Position numbers and translations under genes: made by a program
Notes under the pieces: generated by a model
What the model saw: the letters and a program-made list of their open reading frames with translations, nothing else
Databases searched by the model: none
What the model was told of the DNA's origin: nothing
Shown here: positions 55,752-63,456 of the stretch, piece by piece
How the letters are laid out: each line of letters opens with the position of its first letter
Position numbering within the stretch: position 1 is the stretch's first letter
NCBI GenBank assembly: GCA_000768855.1
Contig: JRAN01000007.1
Span: forward strand, 77,446-140,901
DNA length: 63,456 bases
Direction: 5' to 3'
Source of the DNA: Porphyromonadaceae bacterium COT-184 OH4590
GTDB taxonomy: Bacteria; Bacteroidota; Bacteroidia; Bacteroidales; Paludibacteraceae

Positions 55752-57440
55752 TTATTTTCTTTTAACTAGTTGGGCAGGAGCATTTTGAGATTTTTCGACA
55801 ATAACCATTGCTCCCTTATAATTGAGGTTTATTGTACTTCCGAAATGTGATTGCCCGTTGAACTTAATCTCGTCTTCGGCAACAACAGCATTTCCGCTAA
55901 CTATATAATATATCTCTTGCGGTGCTTCAGTATAATACAACAAACATCCGGTAATTATATTTTGGTCATTCAATCCCTCAGACTTCCAAAGAGTACCTTC
56001 TGTATGGGCATCGGATACATTATATGAACCTGCTGGCAATTCTGTGGCATATTTATTGATTATAAACGCCAATACGGATTGAATCTTCTGATCGTTTTTA
56101 TGCATATAAGCATATATTGTTTTTGTATTGTTATTAAAGAAATCTTGGAAATTTCTGAATACTCCTTCCGTAAAACTTTCTGTTTTTGTAGTAGGTGTTC
56201 TTGGCTCATATTTCCACATGTCAGGCATATCACCTTTAAAGTTGATAGTAATATCGCTACCAAAATGTGATTTGCCGGTAAATTTGATTTCGCCTGCAGT
56301 AACAATAGCAGTACCGCTGCTTATATAATATACTTCATGTAAAGCTTTCTGGTATATAAGGGCACAGCCTTTAATAATACCTTTAATAGTCCCTATAGAT
56401 TTCCATAGAGTATTAGGTTGTTTGCTATCCGATACATTGTAAACACCTTCAGGTATTTGGGTTACATTTTTGTCCAAAACGAACCCCAAACCTCCTCTGA
56501 TAATCTCTTGAGGTCTTTCTTCATTTCGCATACTAACATAGATATATCTATTGCCATTATCGAAGTACTCATTCTTGTAGTCGGTAAAGATTGCCTGTGT
56601 AAAATTTTCCGTTTTCGAGGTAGCCACGGTTGGTTCGTACTTCCATGGATTTGGTTCGCTTATGTCAGATACTTTGTAATCTCCTTCAAAAACCAGATTG
56701 CATTCTTCACCTTTAGAATCTTTACCTTTAAAAGTCAATTTATTGGCTTCTACAATAAATTTACCTTCTTTGAAACTGCGTACCTCAACCGTAATGTCTT
56801 GTTCGTCAAATATTCTTACCATACTGAGATTGCTTTGTCTGCAGACAGTCATTTGGGAAAAATCGTCATCGGCTGCACTAAGGTTGTATTCGCCTACTGT
56901 AGGTTTCAATTGATTATCGGGAGTACCCGAGCTCAATGCAAGTCTATATTCTACACCTTTTTTTATTGCCAAACCTCTTTCGTCGCGAGTGCCGGGAATA
57001 ACCAAAGACAGTGCATACATATTATGCCCTTCGGGCAGATCGGCATTACTCAGATAGTAAAAATAAAATACATCAACCTTAGATGCATCTACAGTCTGTT
57101 CGGTAACAGTTACTTTGCAAGAGGCGGTTTTGCTGCCCTCTACAGTAGTGGCTGTGATAGCTGCTGTACCTACTTTTAGTGCCTCTACTTTACCGTTTTC
57201 ATCTACTTTTACTATATCGGAGGCTGACGAAGCCCATTTAACCGATTTATTTTTCGCATTTTCGGGAGTTACATTGGCTGTAATTGTAAAACTTTCTCCT
57301 ACAGCAATCGTTTTTTCCGTCGGGTCAACATACACTCCCGTTACTACTACGTTATTTGACGGCTCCTTACAGGCATTGAACCCAAACACTACTATCGTTG
57401 CTAATAAGCAAAACCAAATAAAATTAAACACCTTTTTCAT
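55752..57440 (-). CDS. Lipoprotein with Big_2 domain and two copies of the repeated domain (paralogue 2)
   Basis: 562 residues with lipobox FNAC (Cys24). Order: Ig-like group 2 domain (about 33-112), domain A (about 115-272, ending NPWKYEP), then two B domains (about 272-415 and 415-555). Each B copy has the pattern EGVYNVSDSKQPNTLWKSIG, GCALIYQ, YYISSGTAIVT and GKSHFGSDITINFKGD, with a Trp-Lys-Tyr-Glu-Pro linker (WKYEP) before it. The ready gain or loss of whole B units between paralogues points to a modular surface protein. A good promoter lies upstream at 57504-57533. Confidence 0.82.
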   Translation of the reverse strand: MKKVFNFIWFCLLATIVVFGFNACKEPSNNVVVTGVYVDPTEKTIAVGESFTITANVTPENAKNKSVKWASSASDIVKVDENGKVEALKVGTAAITATTVEGSKTASCKVTVTEQTVDASKVDVFYFYYLSNADLPEGHNMYALSLVIPGTRDERGLAIKKGVEYRLALSSGTPDNQLKPTVGEYNLSAADDDFSQMTVCRQSNLSMVRIFDEQDITVEVRSFKEGKFIVEANKLTFKGKDSKGEECNLVFEGDYKVSDISEPNPWKYEPTVATSKTENFTQAIFTDYKNEYFDNGNRYIYVSMRNEERPQEIIRGGLGFVLDKNVTQIPEGVYNVSDSKQPNTLWKSIGTIKGIIKGCALIYQKALHEVYYISSGTAIVTAGEIKFTGKSHFGSDITINFKGDMPDMWKYEPRTPTTKTESFTEGVFRNFQDFFNNNTKTIYAYMHKNDQKIQSVLAFIINKYATELPAGSYNVSDAHTEGTLWKSEGLNDQNIITGCLLYYTEAPQEIYYIVSGNAVVAEDEIKFNGQSHFGSTINLNYKGAMVIVEKSQNAPAQLVKRK

Positions 57441-57503
57441 TTTTCAAATATCTTTAACTAAACAAACTTGTTTCACACAGCAATAATAGCAGTAATATAA
57501 ACA

Positions 57504-57533
57504 CAAAATTAATATAAATTTCAATAAAAGCAA
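57504..57533 (-). promoter_or_regulatory. Promoter of lipoprotein paralogue 2
   Basis: On the minus strand TTG (57531-57533), 19 bp spacer and TAATTTTG (57504-57511). Leader about 60 nt. Confidence 0.7.
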
Positions 57534-57698
57534 GACTAAATTGGAGGATTTTGATAAATTAATTAATTTGTTGTTGATAACTAAAGCAATAGCTGTTATT
57601 AAAACCAAATAAAATTAAGCTCAAGACAAACTTTTGGGGTCATTTTTTAAATATTTTATTTATTATAATTTATTAAACATATAAGTATTTTCATAAAA

Positions 57699-57735
57699 AT
57701 AACACACAATTTTTTTATTCCAAAATTGTGTGTTA
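57699..57735 (-). terminator. Terminator after lipoprotein paralogue 3
   Basis: ACACACAATTTT pairs with AAAATTGTGTGT across a short A/T loop; followed on the minus strand by a T-rich stretch. 13 nt after the stop codon. Confidence 0.85.
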
Positions 57736-57747
57736 CTGTAAATATTT

Positions 57748-59199
57748 TTAATTTCTATTAATAGAGTGTTGTCCGATTATTCCTGTGGGTTTGGTCATAA
57801 CAATATCCCCTTTATAATTTACATTTATCGTACTGCCAAAATGAGACTTTCCTGTAAATTTAATCTCTTTTTCGGTAACAACAGCCACACCGCTATCTAC
57901 AAAATAAATTGCTATCGGAGACCAATACCATAAAGCAGTACCAGTAATAATATTATTAATTCTACCCTCAGACTTCATAAGAGTTCCAACCGCTTTATTA
58001 TCCGATACGTTATAAGTGCCTTGTGGTAATTTATTAGCGTTTCGTTCAAGAATAAACTCGAATGTAGCCCAAATCTGATCATTATACTTCTTCAAAGTAC
58101 AGTATAAACTTTTTGTGCCGTTTTTACGAAAATCACCATAATCTAAGAATGTACCGGTAGTAAAATCTTCCGTATGTGTAGTTTGTTCCTTAGGCTCAAG
58201 TGCCCATGGGTCCGGTCCGAAATATGGTATATCTCCTTTATAACTGATATTGATAGTGCTGCCAAAATGAGATTTGCCTGTAAACTTGATTTCATCTTTT
58301 GTTACTACCGCATTACCGCTTGCTATATAATATACTTCGGTTCTATACTGTTGATAAGCCAAGACACATCCCTTCATAACCTGATCAATAAAACCTATTG
58401 AAGCCCACAATGTACCTACTGTTTTACTATCGGATACATTATAAGAGCCGGGAGCCAATTCGTTAGCTGTTTTATTCAACACAAAGCCAAGCCCTCCAAT
58501 GGCTAATACTTGATCATTATTTTTCTTTCTCATCGAAATATAAAGGTATTTTGTGCCATTATCATGATAATCTTTGAGATCGGTAAAATTAGCTTGTGTA
58601 AAAGCCTCTGTCTTTGAGACAGGTGTTTTGGGTTCGTACTTCCAAGGATTGTCTTGGCTTGTATTTTCGATTTTCTCTGTATAATTCCCCTCAAAAATAA
58701 CATCAAATTCCTCACCACTTTCATATTTACCTTTAAATACCAATTTATTGGCTTCAATGGTAAATTTACCTTCCTTTATTCTATATGTATCTAAGGCAGC
58801 ATCTTTTGCGTCAAATTTTCTAACAAAGCTAAACTCTGTATAAAATGTCATAGGAGAAAAATTATCTTTGTTTTCGCTTGCCGTGTATTCACCCAAGGTA
58901 GGTTTAATATCATCATCTGGTTTATTAGAGTTTATCACAAAGAGGTATTCTGTACCCTCTTTGTGTGCTATTCCCGAAGAGGCATCACGTGTATCCTTAG
59001 TTGCAAATGCTATTTTATAGATATAATGGCCGGCACCAAGACCACCATCTTTCAAATAATACATATACACAAGGTCTACATTTGTAGCGTCTTTCGGTTC
59101 TACTATTGGCGGTTTAGGTGGATTTTTATCCTTACAAGATACAAAGCCGATAATTAGAATTACCGATAAAACCAAATTTAAAATAAAATACTTTTTCAT
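57748..59199 (-). CDS. Lipoprotein with two copies of the repeated domain, no Ig-like domain (paralogue 3)
   Basis: Start chosen at Met 59199 (MKKYFILNLVLS), giving a lipoprotein signal ending GFVSC (Cys23) and 483 residues; an upstream in-frame ATG at 59253 would spoil the signal. The Ig-like domain is absent; a short Pro-rich linker (NPPKPPIVEP) leads into domain A (about 45-200, ending NPWKYEP) and two B domains, each with GSYNVSDSK, SGNAVVTKDEIKFTGKSHFG and YKGD. The mRNA leader upstream is about 400 nt long and heavily structured. Confidence 0.82.
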   Translation of the reverse strand: MKKYFILNLVLSVILIIGFVSCKDKNPPKPPIVEPKDATNVDLVYMYYLKDGGLGAGHYIYKIAFATKDTRDASSGIAHKEGTEYLFVINSNKPDDDIKPTLGEYTASENKDNFSPMTFYTEFSFVRKFDAKDAALDTYRIKEGKFTIEANKLVFKGKYESGEEFDVIFEGNYTEKIENTSQDNPWKYEPKTPVSKTEAFTQANFTDLKDYHDNGTKYLYISMRKKNNDQVLAIGGLGFVLNKTANELAPGSYNVSDSKTVGTLWASIGFIDQVMKGCVLAYQQYRTEVYYIASGNAVVTKDEIKFTGKSHFGSTINISYKGDIPYFGPDPWALEPKEQTTHTEDFTTGTFLDYGDFRKNGTKSLYCTLKKYNDQIWATFEFILERNANKLPQGTYNVSDNKAVGTLMKSEGRINNIITGTALWYWSPIAIYFVDSGVAVVTEKEIKFTGKSHFGSTINVNYKGDIVMTKPTGIIGQHSINRN

Positions 59200-59610
59200 A
59201 ATAATAATTGTACATTTAAAAATATAATTAATGGTATAATTTTTAAAAGGCATATACCTTATTAGCCTTGTGTATAGGCTTTTAACGTTAGGTTATGCTT
59301 CCATTAACTTTGAGCATTGCCTGCCTATACTATTATCCAAACGGATATAGGCATAACTCCGAGTTCTCTATACAGTTATCACCGCTATATAGAGTGGAAG
59401 CATACGACAATACCGAAACGTGGAAGGTATTTAAAATAAAGAAATTTAATTGAGAATATAATAGCACTATTTATTTGAAAATAGTACATATAAGAGTAGC
59501 TAAATACCTTTCGAATATCTATCTTATCTTCACTTTTGATAAATAGTTTCAATATATAGCTAAGCTGTATCATAATTTATAATGCTATTTATTACAAAAA
59601 GTATTCACGA
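59200..59610 (-). promoter_or_regulatory. Long structured mRNA leader of lipoprotein paralogue 3 (riboswitch-like)
   Basis: With transcription from the promoter at 59612-59642, the leader would contain several perfect helices: AAGGTATTTA / TAAATACCTT (59424-59433 and 59501-59510) enclosing ACTATTT / AAATAGT (59466-59472 and 59479-59485); then a three-way junction closed by ATGCTTCCA / TGGAAGCAT (59295-59303 and 59395-59403) with arms at 59366-59394 (CTCTATA / TATAGAG) and 59323-59352 (GCCTA / TAGGC plus TATCC / GGATA). The strand GCCTATAC at 59323-59330 can pair instead with GTATAGGC at 59272-59279 (8 bp), which is mutually exclusive with the 59323-59352 arm. The RNA role is inferred; no known riboswitch class is recognised. 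Confidence 0.55.
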
Positions 59611-59611
59611 A

Positions 59612-59642
59612 CAAAATTAATAAATATTTTCTAAATAATCAA
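59612..59642 (-). promoter_or_regulatory. Promoter of lipoprotein paralogue 3 leader
   Basis: On the minus strand TTG (59640-59642), 20 bp spacer and TAATTTTG (59612-59619): an ideal Bacteroidota promoter. Confidence 0.65.
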
Positions 59643-60112
59643 CAAAAAATAAAATATCAACTAAAAAGTCACTTTTTATATTTTTTGTGCAAACACATAC
59701 AATGCCACAACTATCTAATATTCCCAAACATTAGCACAAAGAATTGGGTATATCATACAAAAAAACGTTTTTTTCTTAAACTTAGGTTAAACTTATTCCC
59801 GATATTTATATCAAAGGAATAATAATATTTATTTAATGGGCTAACAAAGCCAACAGCAAATAGTAAAGATTATTGTTTTCATGCGAGGGATGTTGCACTT
59901 TATGTGTGACATCCTTTTATTTTTTTGCTCAAAACAGCATTTATCCACTGTTGTCTGCAACTATTCAATCATTACAATTCCCGTTAAAGCGAGGGATTAC
60001 AGTATTTAGAATGTTTAACATACAAATTTTATTCATCCGACACATTAGAAGAATATTTAATTTATCAAACAGAATATTCAACAAATTATTATTTAATGTA
60101 TAAGAAAATTAC
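59643..60112. other. Gene-free stretch with an orphan plus-strand terminator
   Basis: No gene is visible. A perfect AT palindrome (A7CGT7) lies near 59760-59780, a small GGCT/AGCC hairpin near 59842, and a strong plus-strand terminator at 59888-59926. No plus-strand gene precedes this terminator, so an unannotated small RNA is possible. Confidence 0.45.
59888..59926 (+). terminator. Orphan rho-independent terminator
   Basis: GGATGT (59888-59893) pairs with ACATCC (59909-59914), with an inner CAC / GTG pair (59896-59898 and 59904-59906), followed by TTTTATTTTTTT. There is no T run in the minus direction. Confidence 0.8.
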
Positions 60113-60120
60113 TACATTTG
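60113..60120 (+). promoter_or_regulatory. -7 box of pyrC
   Basis: TACATTTG matches TAnnTTTG and lies 27 nt before the ATG; no clear -33 box. Confidence 0.5.
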
Positions 60121-60147
60121 CACTATTATTTTTTAATAAATACTAAA

Positions 60148-61398
60148 ATGTTATTTAAAAACGGTATTTTAAACGCGGGAAAAGGCTTTGTAAAAGCGAA
60201 TTTGAGAGTTACAGAAGGTAAAATATCTCAAATAGGTAATGACCTTATGCCTATAGAAAACGAGGAAATTATAGACATATCCGACAAGATATTGCTTGCC
60301 GGATTTGTAGATGTACACGTTCATTTCAGAGAGCCCGGATTTGGCTACAAAGAGACAATAGAGAGCGGAAGTATGGCAGCGGCAGCAGGCGGATATACAA
60401 CGGTCTGCACAATGCCAAATCTAAACCCTGCTCCCGATTGCTTGGAAAATATCCAAATCCAAAAAGATATTATAAAAAATATGGCAAAAATCAAAGTTCT
60501 ACCGCTTGCTACCATTACCAAAGGGCAAAAAGGCAGAGGCGAGTTGGTAGATTTTAACAGTCTAAGGAACGAAATAGGTTTTTCGGACGATGGACTGGGA
60601 GTACAAAGCGATGAACTTATGAAACAGGCTATGGAAGAAGTTGCAAAATTTGATGGTATAATAGTAGCCCATTGCGAAGTGGAAGAACTTGTAAAAGGAG
60701 GTTACATACACGATGGGGAATATTGCAGACGCAACAACCACAAAGGTATATGTTCCGAGAGCGAATGGCTTCAAATAGAGCGAGATGTACAACTGGCAAA
60801 AGAGACAGGCTGCCGTTATCATGTGTGCCATATATCTACCAAAGAGAGTGTCGATATAATTCGCAGAGCCAAGGCAGAAGGCGTAAAAGTTACTTGTGAG
60901 ACCGCCCCACACTATCTGCTGCTTTGTGATGAAGATTTACAAGATGAGGGACGTTACAAAATGAATCCGCCTATACGTACAAAAGACGACCGAAAAGCAC
61001 TTATAGAAGGCTTATTAGATGGCACAATAGATATGATTGCCACCGACCACGCTCCTCATTCGGCAGAAGAAAAGGCAAGAGGACTTGCTCGAAGTGCTTT
61101 TGGGATAGTGGGCTTGGAAACAGCTTTTGCTTTGATTCACACTTACTTCGTAAAAGAACAAAAGTTGTCTTGGGAACAACTGATAGAGATTTTGAGTATC
61201 AATCCTCGTAAAGTTTTCGGACTTGCAGGCGGATTGGAAACAGGACAACCTGCCGACATTACCATTATAGATCCAAACAAGCAATGGACTATAAATCCGG
61301 AAAAATTTCTGTCTAAAGGCAAAGCCACTCCTTTTGAGAATTGGGAGGTATGGGGTAAAGTGGAAATGACTTTTGTGGACGGTACAAGAGTTATATAA
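60148..61398 (+). CDS. pyrC: Dihydroorotase
   Basis: Third step of pyrimidine synthesis: closes carbamoyl aspartate to dihydroorotate. The ATG at 60148 (MLFKNGILNAGKG) is used; an in-frame TTG at 60118 lies in the -7 box. 416 residues, class I (PyrC/AllB-like) amidohydrolase. Metal ligands are in DVHVHFREPG (about 52-61), HCEVEE, CHISTKES and the catalytic Asp in ATDHAPH (near 303). CarA of the same pathway lies 6 kb away on the other strand. Confidence 0.95.
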   Translation: MLFKNGILNAGKGFVKANLRVTEGKISQIGNDLMPIENEEIIDISDKILLAGFVDVHVHFREPGFGYKETIESGSMAAAAGGYTTVCTMPNLNPAPDCLENIQIQKDIIKNMAKIKVLPLATITKGQKGRGELVDFNSLRNEIGFSDDGLGVQSDELMKQAMEEVAKFDGIIVAHCEVEELVKGGYIHDGEYCRRNNHKGICSESEWLQIERDVQLAKETGCRYHVCHISTKESVDIIRRAKAEGVKVTCETAPHYLLLCDEDLQDEGRYKMNPPIRTKDDRKALIEGLLDGTIDMIATDHAPHSAEEKARGLARSAFGIVGLETAFALIHTYFVKEQKLSWEQLIEILSINPRKVFGLAGGLETGQPADITIIDPNKQWTINPEKFLSKGKATPFENWEVWGKVEMTFVDGTRVI

Positions 61399-61444
61399 TT
61401 TTTTAGAGAAACATTATTACTAATCGAAATATAACAAATAAAAA

Positions 61445-62578
61445 ATGGAATTAGAACAATTATTACCTGCAATTGCAGGAATGTCGTGGAGAAATCTGAT
61501 TATGATAGTTATCGGTTTGACGTTGATTTTTTTGGCTATAAAAAAACAATATGAACCGACACTACTGCTACCTATCGGATTCGGAGCAATATTGGTAAAT
61601 ATACCTTTTACTGCGGTATTAACTCAAAACGGCATAGAAGGACCGTTGAACGTTTTCTTTGAAGCCGGTATAGCGACAGAAATATTTCCTCTGTTGATTT
61701 TTGTAGCCATTGGAGCTATGATAGACTTTTCGCCTCTGTTTCAGCGTCCTATACTGCTATTGTTTGGGGCGGCAGCCCAATTCGGTATCTTTATGACAAT
61801 GATATTGGCTACCGTTTGCGGCTTTGACATAAAACAAGCTGCCTCTATCGGTATCATAGGAGCTGCAGACGGACCTACTTCAATAATAGTAGCCACCCAA
61901 CTTGCACGCGATTTGTTGGGACCTATTTCGGTGGCAGCATATTCTTATATGGCACTTGTGCCTATTATTCAGCCTCCGGTAATAAAAGCTCTTACCTCCG
62001 AAAAAGAGCGTAAAATACGAATGCAGTTTGATGCAAACAAAAAAGTTTCGCGTACAACATTGATAATATTCCCTATTACCGTTACCATATTGGCAGGACT
62101 TATAGCTCCTTCGTCTCTGGCTCTGATAGGTTTTCTTATGTTTGGTAATCTTATACGCGAATGCGGTGTGCTAAACAGCCTCTCGCAGACAGCTCAAAAA
62201 GAGTTGGCAAATCTTGTTACCATTCTGCTAGGTATCACTATTGCAAGCACTATGACAGGCGAAAAGTTTGTACAGTTGAGTACATTGATGATACTTGGTT
62301 TGGGAATAGTAGCCTTTGTGTTTGATACGGCAGGCGGAGTGCTTTTTGCCAAACTAATAAACAAGTTTATTGCAAAAGACAAACAGATAAATCCTATGAT
62401 TGGGGCATGCGGTATATCGGCTTTCCCTATGTCGGCGCGTGTTATTCACGGAATGGGGCTAAAAGAAGACAAACATAACTATCTGCTTATGCCCGCAATA
62501 AGTGCAAACGTCGGAGGACAAATCGGGTCGGTAATTGTAGGAGGATTGATACTGTTGCTGGTACCTCTTTTTGCATAA
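61445..62578 (+). CDS. Sodium-pumping decarboxylase beta subunit (OadB/MmdB/GcdB family)
   Basis: 377-residue membrane protein with about nine helices that couples decarboxylation of a carboxybiotin intermediate to sodium export. The family hallmark GIIGAADGPTSIIVATQLA (near 138-156) contains the conserved Asp of the sodium site; another is FDTAGGVLFAKLIN near 292-305 and GNLIRECGVL. In Bacteroidales this subunit usually belongs to methylmalonyl-CoA decarboxylase; the carboxyltransferase and biotin carrier genes are not in the window. A 44-residue membrane peptide follows after 28 nt. Confidence 0.93.
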   Translation: MELEQLLPAIAGMSWRNLIMIVIGLTLIFLAIKKQYEPTLLLPIGFGAILVNIPFTAVLTQNGIEGPLNVFFEAGIATEIFPLLIFVAIGAMIDFSPLFQRPILLLFGAAAQFGIFMTMILATVCGFDIKQAASIGIIGAADGPTSIIVATQLARDLLGPISVAAYSYMALVPIIQPPVIKALTSEKERKIRMQFDANKKVSRTTLIIFPITVTILAGLIAPSSLALIGFLMFGNLIRECGVLNSLSQTAQKELANLVTILLGITIASTMTGEKFVQLSTLMILGLGIVAFVFDTAGGVLFAKLINKFIAKDKQINPMIGACGISAFPMSARVIHGMGLKEDKHNYLLMPAISANVGGQIGSVIVGGLILLLVPLFA

Positions 62579-62606
62579 TTTTATTAACACACTAAACTAA
62601 ACTATT

Positions 62607-62741
62607 ATGAGTATAGATTTTTATAAAGCACTGGAAATATCGGCAATAGGTATTATTGGAGTATTTGTGTTTATGACACTGTTTTACTTCGTAATCATAG
62701 GAATAGACAAACTTTTCCCGCACAAAAAAGAGGAAGAGTAA
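62607..62741 (+). CDS. 44-residue OadG-like membrane peptide
   Basis: Too short for usual gene calls. MSIDFYKALEISAIG... has one transmembrane helix (about 9-33) and a charged tail (PHKKEEE). The layout of a single helix followed by a short charged tail is that of the small gamma subunit that anchors sodium-pumping decarboxylases, but it is about half the usual length and comes after the beta gene. Assigned from position and topology only. Confidence 0.65.
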   Translation: MSIDFYKALEISAIGIIGVFVFMTLFYFVIIGIDKLFPHKKEEE

Positions 62742-62869
62742 TTTTTTGAATCAACATTTTTGTAAAGCAAATATTGCAGTTCGATATATCATCAATTATC
62801 AAACAACCCAAAGCTCCAATGTTATTTACAGACACTTAAGTTGCGGCTATCTGTCCCAAACCCCAGCCT

Positions 62870-62901
62870 TACTTTCTTTTCCTTAACAAGAAAAGAAAGT
62901 A
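62870..62901. terminator. Hairpin, probable terminator of the decarboxylase unit
   Basis: Perfect 12-bp stem TACTTTCTTTTC / GAAAAGAAAGTA with loop CTTAACAA region, 128 nt after the small gene. It may also be a dispersed intergenic repeat. Confidence 0.55.
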
Positions 62902-63253
62902 GGTATTTTTGCGATTAAGCTAGGACAGAGCCCAAATAATGCAGTAAAAAATAAATTCGGCACGCTTCGGGCTCGACACACAAAGGACACTTGTGATCTA
63001 AACGATATTCGATTCATTCGCCTACAGCTAACACCACAATGCATTGTTTAACTTTTTTATCTCTTTAAGCATAAACGGTAACCATTTCAACAACCGAAAC
63101 GGAATTATAAGTGGAGAGAGGTGGCATCATCACCGCTATGCGAAGCGAGTCGTTTCGTTTAGAGGCAAACACATAGCAATAGAATCATATATCTGTTTGT
63201 ATATTAAAATACTACAAAGTAATATTGATTTTTTATCGTACAATAATAATAAA

Positions 63254-63293
63254 CAAAAGGCTACCCTCAATATAAACAGCAAGTAGCCTTTTG
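63254..63293 (-). terminator. Terminator of the partial minus-strand gene
   Basis: Perfect 11-bp stem CAAAAGGCTAC / GTAGCCTTTTG with an 18-nt loop; on the minus strand it is followed by TTTATT. Confidence 0.85.
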
Positions 63294-63307
63294 TAAAAAA
63301 ATCGAGA

Positions 63308-63456
63308 TTATTTGACTATCGTTATTCTCTGGCCTGTATAATTGGGATTAGACGGATATACTACCTGTTTATAAGAACTTATTACTAAACTGTCATTATA
63401 ATAGACCTTATCGTAAGTATAAAAACCACCAAAAAGTCCGGTAGTAGCTACAATAG
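63308..63456 (-). CDS. C-terminal end of an unidentified protein (runs off the window)
   Basis: An open minus-strand frame enters from the window edge and ends at TAA 63308-63310, followed by a good terminator. The last 48 residues include TTGLFGGFYTYDKVYYND and end GQRITIVK, a beta-rich and probably exported sequence. Too little is present to name a family. Confidence 0.6.
   Translation of the reverse strand, partial: IVATTGLFGGFYTYDKVYYNDSLVISSYKQVVYPSNPNYTGQRITIVK

Larger units (their letters stand above)
57441..57747. other. Intergenic region with promoter of paralogue 2 and terminator of paralogue 3
   Basis: No gene. The promoter of the 57440 gene (57504-57533) and the terminator of the upstream gene (57699-57735) lie here; the AT-rich middle (57535-57695) shows nothing else. 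Confidence 0.6.
62742..63307. other. Gene-free region downstream of the decarboxylase genes
   Basis: No convincing gene. It contains a 12-bp hairpin at 62870-62901 and the terminator of the next minus-strand gene at 63254-63293. An 80-codon open frame at 63044-63286 shows no protein-like features. Confidence 0.55.

Noticed and set aside
56418-57179. 253-codon open frame antisense to lipoprotein paralogue 2
   Set aside because: Lies wholly within a well-supported gene; amino acid mix is typical of antisense frames and no start signal is seen.
59295-59403. Three-way junction considered as tmRNA, RNase P RNA, 6S RNA or SRP RNA
   Set aside because: None of the diagnostic conserved sequences of those RNAs is present.
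59424-59510. Inverted repeat considered as an invertible promoter (Bacteroides-type phase variation)
   Set aside because: Only 10 bp arms, no promoter between them and no recombinase gene nearby; a hairpin in RNA explains it better.
63044-63286. 80-codon frame near the window end
   Set aside because: Runs into the terminator hairpin of the neighbouring gene; no ribosome site or recognisable features.

Overview
The window looks like chromosomal DNA of a low-GC member of the Bacteroidota, most likely order Bacteroidales. Supporting signs are type IX secretion (T9SS) C-terminal sorting domains on three secreted proteins, BspA-like leucine-rich repeats, an OprO/P-type porin, Bacteroidales housekeeping families, an HU-related protein of the long Bacteroides/Porphyromonas type, and repeated use of the Bacteroidota promoter (-33 TTG, about 20 bp spacer, -7 TAnnTTTG). 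No transposase, integrase, CRISPR array or phage gene is visible. Genus cannot be fixed from the sequence alone.

Layout. 1-4.1 kb: a T9SS-secreted serine protease interrupted by one frameshift, then an M23 murein peptidase. 4.5-13 kb: alaS, an aromatic/RS-rich secreted protein, a CcdA-like membrane protein coupled to rdgB, a Wzz-like protein, tRNA-Met and uvrC. 13-20 kb: M3 dipeptidase lipoprotein, OmpA-family protein, ackA and a promoter-driven open reading frame that is only the C-terminal half of isoleucyl-tRNA synthetase. 20-26 kb: repeat-rich region with GC-rich hairpins, an HU-related protein, two LRR cell-surface proteins and prfC. 26-35 kb: membrane protein/HTH pair, MmcQ/YjbR, queF, hpt, a 1035-residue AsmA-like protein, a HisG homologue lacking catalytic signatures, and rho with a large disordered insertion. 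35-49 kb: S41 peptidase, aminotransferase, DUF454, a minus-strand operon (ABC ATPase, slyD, aroC, DedA-like), porin, ddl, polyprenyl synthase, YfhO and rpiB. 49.6-51.5 kb: an accessory type II restriction-modification module (methyltransferase with a staphylococcal-nuclease-like tail plus MjaI-like endonuclease). 51.5-63.4 kb: C69 dipeptidase, carA, three tandem paralogous lipoproteins built from a repeated domain I do not recognise, a long gene-free and highly structured region, pyrC, the beta subunit of a sodium-pumping decarboxylase with a 44-residue companion, and the end of an unidentified gene.

How the parts fit. Most genes are housekeeping: translation (alaS, partial ileS, prfC, queF, tRNA), nucleotide metabolism (hpt, carA, pyrC, rdgB), cell envelope (ddl, polyprenyl synthase, M23, porin, OmpA, YfhO) and energy (ackA, decarboxylase beta). 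The parts most worth a second look are the approximately 400-nt leader of the third lipoprotein gene (three-way junction plus mutually exclusive stems), the lipoprotein family itself, the HisG-like protein without catalytic residues, the half-length IleRS, and the methyltransferase-nuclease-fold fusion. I did not find a system that I could call clearly new; these are the best candidates.
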